Shown here in pieces: positions 56,531-64,000 of a stretch of DNA of 64,000 nt (position 1 is the stretch's first letter; each line of letters starts with the position of its first letter). The notes below the pieces were generated by a model. That model was not told the origin of the DNA and made no database searches. It saw only the letters and a list, made by a program, of their open reading frames with translations. Source of the DNA: Tipula vernalis (lineage: Eukaryota > Arthropoda > Insecta > Diptera > Tipulidae); contig OY282558.1 of the NCBI GenBank assembly GCA_958295665.1, positions 69,242,789 through 69,306,788 of the forward strand, in the 5' to 3' direction. Position numbers and translations under genes: made by a program.

Positions 56531-58260
56531 AAGGCAATTAAGATTGAAATTAAGATTGCTTACAAAAATTATTTAGGTATAGTTCAAAACTCCATCCAAA
56601 CTAATCCAAATTTTTTTTGGAAGTTCAATAAAAACCCATCTACCAAATCAGAATTTCCGAGTGTAATGACATATTTTAATGATAGCTCTAGTGATGTAAT
56701 TACCATTTGTGATTGTTTTTCTGATTACTTCAGCAGTCTTTTTGGTCCATCAAATAAATTAATTGACTCATGTAATAACTCAAATTTTCTATTCGGATAT
56801 GATCATATTTCTGAAAGTGACGTTCTTCTGGTGCTTAATGGGCTAGACGCTAACAAAGGCAGTGGTCCCGATGGTTTACCTAGTAAATTTGTAATTGATA
56901 CCGATACATCTTTAGTCAGGCTTTAACAATTATTTTTAATAAGTTTTAAACAGTGGCGTATTTCCCAAATTGTGGAAGACATCTTTTATTATTCCAATTT
57001 TTAAATCTGGTGTTATTGCAAATGTAATAAATTATCGGGGAATTTGCATAAGTAATGGTGTTTGCTAAAATTTTTAAGAAGCTCATGTTTGAAATTTTAT
57101 ACAATGAAATGAGACATTCTATTATTCCATGTCAACATGGATTCGTTCCTGGGAAGTCCACAGTTTCAAACCTATTAGAGTTCACCAGCTTCTTATCAAC
57201 TCAGTTAGACAACAGTGGCCAAGTGGATACTGTGTACTCTGATTTTCAAAAAGCATTTGAAAAAGTTGATCATCACCGAGCAAACGGCGCAGTGGTTAAA
57301 GCTGCGGCGGTTGGATCGGGAGGTACCGAGTTCGAATCCCTATAGGGGCGGGATGCAAAATGGATTTTTCATCATCTGATTACGATCTGTGATGAAAATG
57401 AACACATCTATGACCCCCTGTTGAGAGTGCAGAATCCATGGGCCGACCCACGTTTCATGTCAGCACTACAGGTTGGTATGAAGCAATGCAATGTGCAGGT
57501 GGTTTTCAAAGGATCTGTAGCCGCATTTAATGGTGTTTGCTCTGATGAATTTATGCCCACTTCAGGTGTCCCTCAGGGCGCTATACTTGGTCCGTTATTA
57601 TTTATATTATTTATTAATGATATTGTGCTTAAATTAAAGAGTAACTGTCTCCTATATGCTGATGATCTTAAAATCTTTCGAACTATTAAATCTGAAAATG
57701 ATTGCTGTCTACTACAAGAAGATATGGATTCATTAATCGAGTGGTGTGAGGTAAATAAACTAAATTTAAATATCTCTAAATGTAATATTATCACATATAC
57801 TAAAAAAAGAAATCCTACATTGTTTAGTTAGAATCTAAAAAAACATTGTAATAAGCAGAGTTGAGGTCATTAAAGATTTAGGTGTTCTGATTGACAGTAA
57901 ACTAACTTTTAATCCTCACATTGATAATATTTGTAGTAGAGCTAATAGATTACTGGGATTTGTGTTACGTAGATGTCAAGACTTCACTTCTCATCATACA
58001 ATAAAAACTTTATACAGTGCGCTAGTTAGGAGTCAAGTTGAGTATTGTACACAAATATGGAACCCATTTTGTGACTATAACCGTATAAGAATTTAATCTA
58101 TTAAACGCGGATTTACGAGACGTCTATTCCATAAAATAAATAGCTGTATCAAAATCCATTACATTATAAGATATTGAGCTAAATGAGCAAAATCGAAGAG
58201 CATCTTCTAAATATTTCCACAAAGCCCTTATTTGGGTTAGAAAACTAGGATCGGTGAAAT
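56530..58260 (+). pseudogene. LINE reverse transcriptase, interrupted by a SINE
   Basis: 56540-56926 holds the pre-RT linker (KIAYKNYLGIVQNSIQTNPN, FWKFNKN, VLLVLNGLDANKGSGPDGLP). A frameshift follows, then about 57060-57272 carries AKIFKKLMFEILYNEMRHSI, CQHGFVPGKSTVSNLLEFTS and DFQKAFEKVDHH. The frame is then broken by a foreign insert until about 57500. RT resumes with FMPTSGVPQGAILGPLLF and the catalytic YADD at 57655-57666, then LNLNISKCNIITYTKK. After a stop, the thumb region follows in another frame (VEVIKDLGVLIDSKLTFNPH, FTSHHTIKTLYSALVRSQVE, YCTQIWNPF) to about 58250. Jockey/BMC1-like, by reading. About 25-30 residues around the insert are missing. Confidence 0.68.
57279..57500 (+). 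mobile_element. tRNA-derived SINE inserted in the LINE RT
   Basis: An A-box-like CGGCGCAGTGGTTAAAG starts at 57285. A B-box-like GAGTTCGAATCCC lies at 57328-57340, about 43 nt downstream, as in RNA polymerase III promoters of tRNA-derived SINEs. The insert breaks the RT exactly after KVDHH. Its body runs to roughly 57500, where RT text resumes. I could not fix a target duplication or an A-rich tail. A mature tRNA is unlikely because the acceptor stem does not close. Confidence 0.6.
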
Positions 58261-58264
58261 AATT

Positions 58265-59890
58265 TTATTTTCCTTTCAATTTACCTTTTCGCTTTTGAAA
58301 GTTTATGTTTTATCTTTCTTTTGTCTTTATTGAAAATAATCGGGGGCGGCATCATGAAATCGAGACGATAATGTCTGATGGTTAACGTTTCTCATCGTGT
58401 TATAAATTTTTAATAAATTTAACCATTTATTGAGAATAATTAATATAAAATTATTTCTACCATTTTTATGTCAAACAACGTCAAGTTCTGACGGTAAACT
58501 ACCGGTTAAACGATTTTTATGATGACGATTTCACGATAAATGTTTGATTTCCGCCCCTGGTTTTAAACTCTCGTTTCTTGCTAAATCAAGCACCCCGATC
58601 AACGATTTGCTGTAATAGTTTGCTGTAGTTTTTCGTTTGAACTTTGCCTTTGTCTTTGCTACGAGCATTTTATAGAATGAATTTTTAATAAAGCGCCTGT
58701 TTTATTATCAATTGAAAATTTGAAAGCTTCAGTGTTTTTAAAATGTTTGGAGAAAATGCAAGTTGGTTAAAGTTTGTTTTACCAATTTACTTAAATTTAC
58801 GAACTTCTGATCAAACATTCACTAAGAGGATTTAGTTATTGATAATAAGCTTCGGACAAATTTGAAAATATGCAAGCTTTTGAGCTTTTAAATTGTAAAT
58901 TATTTTTAACAATTAACGTAACACAAAGTTTAAAGCTTTTAAATGTAAAACTAAAAATGGCAAAAATAATTAACAAGCTTTTCGCTAAACTTAAAGCATT
59001 TCATATAATTTGGCAAAATGTTCTTTTCAAATGGTCGATACAATTAACACCAAATCGCCTTGGTATGGGTACACGAAGGATTTTATGAATAGGCTAAACT
59101 ACTAGCACCTTTATAAGTGTTTTCTCCTAAATATTCTGAAATTATAGGATTAATTGTTTTCTAACAAATTTTCACCGCAATGCGCCACCGGTGTAACACG
59201 CTTAATAATATCGTCGGTGACTCCCAATGCCAAACTGATTTCGATTAACGGACTAATTTTTGGAATCCTTAGTGCAATTAGTTTTGCAGACGCAGCTTTT
59301 CTTTTTAAACATTTTTGCTACTTACATAATACTAGTATACCTGTGATTTATTTATTTTATTTATTTATAGTATTTTATAAATAATTTAGTATTAAAAGGA
59401 AAAGCACACATGGAAACAAAGCAAACGAAACAAAAAAAAAATAATGAAGTTGCTTCCATTAGGTATAAAAACCTCTTACATTTTTTCAAACAATTGTCAC
59501 CTCATGCTTACATATTCTATTTTGAGCAGTAGCTCATTTACAATAAAATGTACAGCACGAGGTGGAATAATATTAAAAATTAACAATAATAACAAAGTTA
59601 ATATAAATAAATTAAAAAACTACGTATTGCCCATCAATCACGCCACTCCAAAAATTTTGACCTAAATAATTTTTCCGATCCTAATCTCTTAATTTCCAAT
59701 GGAATTGAATTCCAAAGGAAACTCCCCTAACACAAAATGACGCGTTTAACGACCTACAACAATTTTTAGCCGGAATTAGGCGGAAGTTAGAGGAATGAAA
59801 CCTACTAAACATTTATTTCCTATATAGATAACAAGGCTCCTTAGCTTTAAGAAGTTTAAAAATAAAAAGACAAACGCGAAATTCGTAAAA
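58265..59890. other. Gene-less stretch with one possible hAT-type MITE
   Basis: Apart from the inverted repeat at 58341-58559, I see no gene or element. Frames of 70-76 codons at 58.9-59.7 kb have no recognisable content. Confidence 0.4.
58341..58559. mobile_element. Possible hAT-type MITE
   Basis: The left tip GGGGGCGGCATCATGAAATC and the right tip (inverse of CAGGGGCGGAAATCAAA) resemble the CAGGGGCGG tips of many hAT elements. Internal text such as GATGGTTAACG / CCGGTTAAACG is loosely inverted. No 8-bp duplication was found. Confidence 0.35.
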
Positions 59891-59894
59891 AAAA

Positions 59895-60250
59895 TGGAGG
59901 TGTGGCCAACACACGACTTTCTTTTACGAACAGAGAATTTTGAGAAATTTTAATTTTTTTTTATAATTTTTTAAATTTTTATTTTTTATTTTTAAATTTT
60001 TAAATTTTTTTTTTAATTTTTTTTTTTTAATTTTATTTGTTTTTAATTTTTGGAAACATTTTGTTTTAGTAGTTTTTTGTAAACCTTATACTTTTTAAGA
60101 TATTTGCAAAATAAATTTTCTGGACCAAGGGAGTGGCCACTTCCGGTTAGCCGATTTGGAGTAAAATTCACTGAGACCTCCCAATTTATCAAAAAAGCTT
60201 AAATCTGAAGTTTCAGTTCGATTGGTTAAACCATCTGGGCTGTAGAGCGG
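59895..60250 (-). mobile_element. Conserved flank of the 8-bp repeat (dispersed element copy 2)
   Basis: Inverse of 50209-50490: GCTCTACAGCCCAGATGGTT, TTTTACTCCAAAT, GAAGTGGCCACTCCCTTGGT, ending at a CACACCTCCATTTTTTT boundary. It has an expanded A/T-rich interior at 59945-60050. Confidence 0.7.
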
Positions 60251-60251
60251 A

Positions 60252-60424
60252 CACAGACAGACTGACAGACTGACAGACTGACAGACTGACAGACTGACAG
60301 ACTGACAGACTGACAGACTGACAGACTGACAGACTGACAGACTGACAGACTGACAGACTGACAGACTGACAGACTGACAGACTGACAGACTGACAGACTG
60401 ACAGACTGACAGACTGACAGACAG
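60252..60424. repeat. About 21 copies of the 8-bp repeat, inverted relative to 49.4 kb
   Basis: Pure (ACAGACTG)n, the reverse complement of the larger array. Shared flank lies on one side only; the other side (60425-60520) differs from the flank at 49.3 kb. Confidence 0.9.
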
Positions 60425-60522
60425 ACACCATTTCGAAACCCACTTTTTCGGACTCAGGGGACCTCAAAACAGATAAATCACTAAAAATATCAAGGTCCAA
60501 AATTTTCATGATTACTATACTT

Positions 60523-60574
60523 TATTTTACTAGAGTAAAAGAAAGTAATATTTTACTAGAGTAAAAGAAAGTAA
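60523..60574. repeat. 26-bp tandem duplicate at the LINE 3' tail
   Basis: ATTTTACTAGAGTAAAAGAA then AGTAAT occurs twice in a row, next to the 3' end of the minus-strand LINE. Each unit contains the palindrome TTTTACTAGAGTAAAA. Confidence 0.6.
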
Positions 60575-60579
60575 TAGAT

Positions 60580-62236
60580 AAACTACATTCTAAAACAAGG
60601 CTAGACTAGGCAGAAATATGATCGAACTTCCTAATACCAAAAATAAACCTGATCCAAGCATTGAAACATCTTTGGAATTCATATTTTCCTGAAGCATACC
60701 GAATAATACTATGTCACCGTAAATAAAATGAGGAAGAAGATAAGACAAAAACAATTTTTTCCTAAACTGACTATCAGAAAATCCAACCACTTTATACAAA
60801 CAACTAAGCATGCCAAAGACCCTCTTACTAATAGTAACTAAATGGTCACCCCAAGTATGAGTTTTATTAATAACTAAGCCTAAATCCTTAACAGTATTTC
60901 AATATTCAATTAGCGAACCCTGCAGAAAAATACCAGGAAAGGACGAGGTATCTAACGGTTTTTTATAAATTATAATCGACTGAGATTTATTTGCGTTTAA
61001 AACGAGCATGTTAGAGACCGACCAACTAACGATATTACTTAAATCTTCATTTATCAGAGAAATATTCCCAACATTAGAATCCTGATCTAAACGACTATTT
61101 CTATAAATTTGAACGTCATCAGCGAAAATGTTAAATGAACAATGTTGAATGGAGGATTCTATGTCATTTATGTACATAGAAAATAATAGAAGACCCAGCA
61201 CTGAACCCACTGAAGGAAATCAGACAAGGAATTGTTGAAAAAACTGCCTGAGAACGATTAGAAAGATAGTTAAAAATCAATTTGGCAGCAGAAAGCGAAA
61301 ATCTAAACTGAGATGAGAGTTTATTAAAAATAATTCTGTGATTAATAGAATCAAAGGCCTTAGAAAAATCTAACAAAAAAAAAGAAGTTAATTCCCTATT
61401 ATTCAGATTACGCCTAATATCATCACATACATTTAATAACGTAGTAGAAGTGCTATGAAATTTTCTAAACCCAGATTGGAAGCAACTAATTAAACTATTG
61501 CTATGTAAATGCCATTGAATTTGATTTTTAACAACTATCTCGAAACCCTTAGAGAGAGAGAACTTAAAATGCTAATTGGCCGAAAATGGGATAACTCTAA
61601 AGGATTACTGATCTTTGGGATCGGGATTATTTTACTTAGCTTCCACTGATCTGGATAGGAAGAGGACGAGAGAATAAAATTGAAAATATGTAACAAGTTT
61701 TTTGAGACGAAAGGGAAAACTACATCAACGAATTTTAAATTAACGTTATCCAGACCAGAAGATTCCGATTTAACCTTCCAAATAGCAGATTGTAAATCCT
61801 CGAGAGAAATATTTGAAAACGAAAACGAATTAGAGGACGCGTTAGAGAACAAATCGACGGAACTACTGTCCGAGTTCAGACTAGAGCAAAAATAACTATT
61901 AATTTCATTGGGTTTGAAATCCCCACTTGAACTAATCTTGCATCTGCCTAGACCTAAATTACGAACATTATGCCAGAAAACCTTGGGAGGAAGAGAGGAG
62001 TCTAACTTGTCCTTGAAAAAGTTACGTTTAGCAATTCGAATTAACCCTACAACTCTGCTATGAGTCTGCTTGTAATCTAAATGAGACTGACTATTAGGAT
62101 ACGTTTTCCATAAACGATATTTACTAACTCTAATATTTATGGCATTCGAAATTTCCTGAGACAACCAAGGCAGAGATTTTGCTTTGCAAGTAACCTTTTT
62201 AAGCGGAACGCAACTATTAAACACAAGGTTGGACAA
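60580..62236 (-). pseudogene. LINE reverse transcriptase (Jockey/CR1 type), frameshifted
   Basis: 62236-61560 holds the linker and RT start (VTCKAKSLPWLSQEISNAIN, FWHNVRNLGLGRCKISSSGD, SAIWKVKSESSGLDNVNLKF, WKLSKIIPIPKISNPLELSH, RPISILSSLS). After a frameshift, 61535-61230 carries CFQSGFRKFHSTSTTLLNVC and FFLLDFSKAFDSINHRIIFN, with the first catalytic aspartate. 61210-60899 carries GLLLFSMYINDIESSIQHCS and the FADD core at 61115-61126. 60811-60590 carries thumb text (LSCLYKVVGFSDSQFRKKLF, LSYLLPHFIYGDIVLFG). Three or more frame breaks; otherwise the RT is nearly co-linear, so decay is moderate. Confidence 0.72.
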
Positions 62237-62274
62237 GAAAATGTTGGTGCCACAGTGTTGTTGTACGGATAAAT

Positions 62275-62680
62275 TAAGACTATTCTAAGTCTACAAGTGA
62301 TTTTTTAAATTGGGCATACGACCACTTACTAGTTTTTGGTGGGTTATAGATAGTACCGACTAAGATTTTACGACCATTAATGAAAATATTGACAAATAAA
62401 AACTCTAAATCCGATACTAACAATTCTGAAATGGAAGAAGGTATGGTAACTAATCTAGCCTTAATGTGATCTCCTACAAACATACATAAACCACCATAAT
62501 TAAGGTGAGGTACCGCTCTATCTTTCCTAAATAAATTATAACCTTTGATGGCCAAACCTGAATTAGGGATATTCGGATTTAAAAATGTCTCAGAGAAACA
62601 AAGAATGTACACTGAAGCACCATTAAAAATGTGACGAATCTCGTCAATGTTTGGGACTAAACTTTGCACATTGTGATAAA
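62275..62680 (-). pseudogene. LINE endonuclease N-terminal half
   Basis: IYHNVQSLVPNIDEIRHIF, VYILCFSETFLNPNIPNSGL, YNLFRKDRAVPHLNYGGLCM and ILVGTIYNPPKTSKWSYA match the first half of an APE-type endonuclease, including the catalytic SETFL glutamate. It ends at about 62278 and passes directly into the pre-RT linker at about 62236. The endonuclease C-terminal half, with its GDFN and SDH motifs, is therefore deleted. It belongs to the same element as the RT on its left. Confidence 0.7.
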
Positions 62681-62934
62681 TCAGAGTGGCCCAGATCTTC
62701 GATGGGATGGGTTTACCATATAGGGACTAGCGCTCAATTTAGATGCCATTGATTTTTGTAGAGTCCGAAATGATATTTGGTGAGTAAAATTATTCACAAT
62801 ACCCTCCCTTTCACTGACGTCAACATCACGGAAGCTGGATAAAGCGAGTAATAAAAACGAAGAATTTTGTTTCATTGCTGATTGAATTAAATGAAACAAT
62901 AAAATTCAATTCAATTCATTCAAATGAATTTTCC

Positions 62935-64000
62935 AATCAACACTACTGGAGAAACAAACCCTATCGGGTCATATATTTTGGCTATTTCAGACACGATCAT
63001 CATTTTCGTTACCTTTGTTCAATGAATCGATGGTGAAACCTTGATTAGAAAACAATCCTTTACGGAATGTCAATAAAGAGCTAAAATTTTGATGTATTCC
63101 GTTTCTTCAAAAAACGGTACTTCCCAACGGTGACTTGAATCGATATTGTCTAGTACTAACTATCTGCTTGTTAGAGCGCCATTTCCTTAAAAACATTCCA
63201 GCACTTGTAGAATTGATGAAACACTTTGTCTGAGTTGAACCGCTTCCTATATAGAGTTAGAGCCGGTCAACAAACAATCGACGTACATGTCTTGACGAAT
63301 AGCTTGTTGGCAACAGAATCTTCAGATCCATTTTCTCTAGCTAACTGTAGCAAACGGCGAGTGGCCGGAGGAAGCAGAATATTTGATAATTCGTTCTGTA
63401 TCACTGGCCCATTTTACAACAATGAATTCAACGATTCACTATTTGTTGTTTTGGTAAAATCATTGAAATGATGTGGCAAATAATAATGATTGGAAGGCAA
63501 TATGTCCTAATGAAAGATATTCTACCATAAATCGATTGTAGGAACTTCGCCATTTCGATTATTTTTCTAACCTGGTAATACTCCCAAGCACGGTATTGAA
63601 TTTTTGAACGCGAGCTTTCGTCTTTGTTGAATACGTCTTCACTACCGGAAACAACCCATCTAAGCTGAGTTTTTATAGGTAAGGAAGACCAAGGCCCCAC
63701 TTGAATTGACCACCCACAGATTGCAGCTCGAAAAACGATTCAGCAAATATTAGCATGTACACTTGTTGGCAGGAAACAAATCTTAGATCAGCTAATTGAA
63801 TATTTTGTGGAATGCTAAATTGTGAAACATCGAAGTTGAAGGCTGGTTGATTGTTAGATGTTTTGCTGATGTTACTGAATTACCAAGTTTAGCTGTTAAT
63901 GAATTGGTGATGAAATTTAATTGAGAGCCAGCATCAAGCAAGGCCCGTGCCGTGACTACTATTCTATGGAACAGTCACCCACAAGAATCTCAGCAGTAGC
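62935..64000 (-). pseudogene. BEL/Pao pol fragment: protease and reverse transcriptase, partial
   Basis: Right to left on the minus strand. About 63945-63840 carries RALLDAGSQLNFITNSLTAK, a BEL-type protease with alanine in place of S/T in the active-site triplet. 63700-63600 carries SLPIKTQLRWVVSGSED, the protease end. 63400-63300 carries NELSNILLPPATRRLLQLAR and ENGSEDSVANKLFVK. About 63285-63240 carries MYVDCLLTGSNSI, the RT YVDD region with the second aspartate changed to cysteine. 63140-62950 carries SHRWEVPFFEETEYIKILAL and IVSEIAKIYDPIGFVSPV. Stops and frame changes are frequent. The element continues past the right edge. Confidence 0.68.

Noticed and set aside
57285..57345. Functional tRNA gene
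   Set aside because: A- and B-box motifs are present but the acceptor and anticodon stems do not form; it fits a SINE head instead.
60213..60509. 98-codon minus-strand frame with the same repeat
   Set aside because: Artefact of the inverse copy of the 8-bp array.
62681..62899. 72-codon minus-strand frame just upstream of the LINE endonuclease as ORF1 end
   Set aside because: Position is suggestive but the sequence has no knuckle or ORF1 motif.

Overview
The window looks like transposon-packed intergenic DNA from an insect, most likely a higher fly (inference). It is AT-rich, with TACATATGTATGTATA-type runs and (CAA)n/(GTT)n tracts. Jockey-, R1- and I/LOA-type LINEs, BEL/Pao and Ty3/Gypsy elements, Helitrons and MITE-like repeats are all present. 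Arrays of an 8-bp GTCA/GTCT unit recall the microsatellite-bearing mini-me/DINE-1 elements described in Diptera. I found no rRNA, no functional tRNA gene, no CRISPR array and no bacterial-type operon. The only non-transposon gene candidate is a BTB-family (BACK plus PHR-like) protein on the minus strand near 52-53.6 kb.

Layout. 1-1.2 kb: ORF1 (gag-like) of a Jockey-type LINE, minus strand, running off the left edge. 1.2-2.6 kb: BEL/Pao gag and RT scraps, minus. 4.4-6.8 kb: an R1-clade LINE with both ends but no reverse transcriptase. 7.8-9.1 kb: a TIR element with a TTA target duplication holding a LINE RNase H segment. 9.9-11.6 kb: a degenerate satellite. 11.6-16.2 kb: no recognisable gene. 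16.2-20 kb: a small inverted-repeat element and LINE/Helitron-like fragments. 20-20.3 kb: an (AT)n block with MITE tips.

20.3-32.3 kb is the most structured part. Two DNA transposons with TIRs of about 300-370 bp (A, 20325-23356; B, 23364-32302) lie back to back. Their TA-rich 6-bp target duplications overlap, and they carry damaged copies of the same transposase family in opposite orientations. Element B holds a BEL/Pao retroelement that has a 5' LTR, gag, integrase and a truncated F-type envelope-like domain, but no reverse transcriptase and no 3' LTR. Immediately right of B is a complete Ty3/Gypsy element of CsRn1 type (32331-37.87 kb) with both LTRs.

37.9-41.6 kb: homopolymer-rich DNA with one MITE-like inverted repeat. 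41.65-45.83 kb: a decayed BEL/Pao element, minus. 46.2-47.4 kb: two Helitron helicase 3' ends, one with a textbook Helitron terminus. 49.4-50.2 kb: about 100 copies of the 8-bp repeat; a shorter inverted copy at 60.25-60.42 kb shares flanking DNA. 51.1-51.5 kb: a TTAA-flanked MITE. 51.9-53.6 kb: the BTB-family gene. 55.8-58.25 kb: a plus-strand LINE whose RT is interrupted by a tRNA-derived SINE. 60.5-62.7 kb: a minus-strand LINE. 62.9-64 kb: a BEL/Pao pol fragment, minus, running off the right edge.

Most coding features are broken by stops, frameshifts or deletions, so the genes do not form a working pathway. The window records serial, nested insertions. All calls come from reading translations and repeats by eye; no database search was run.
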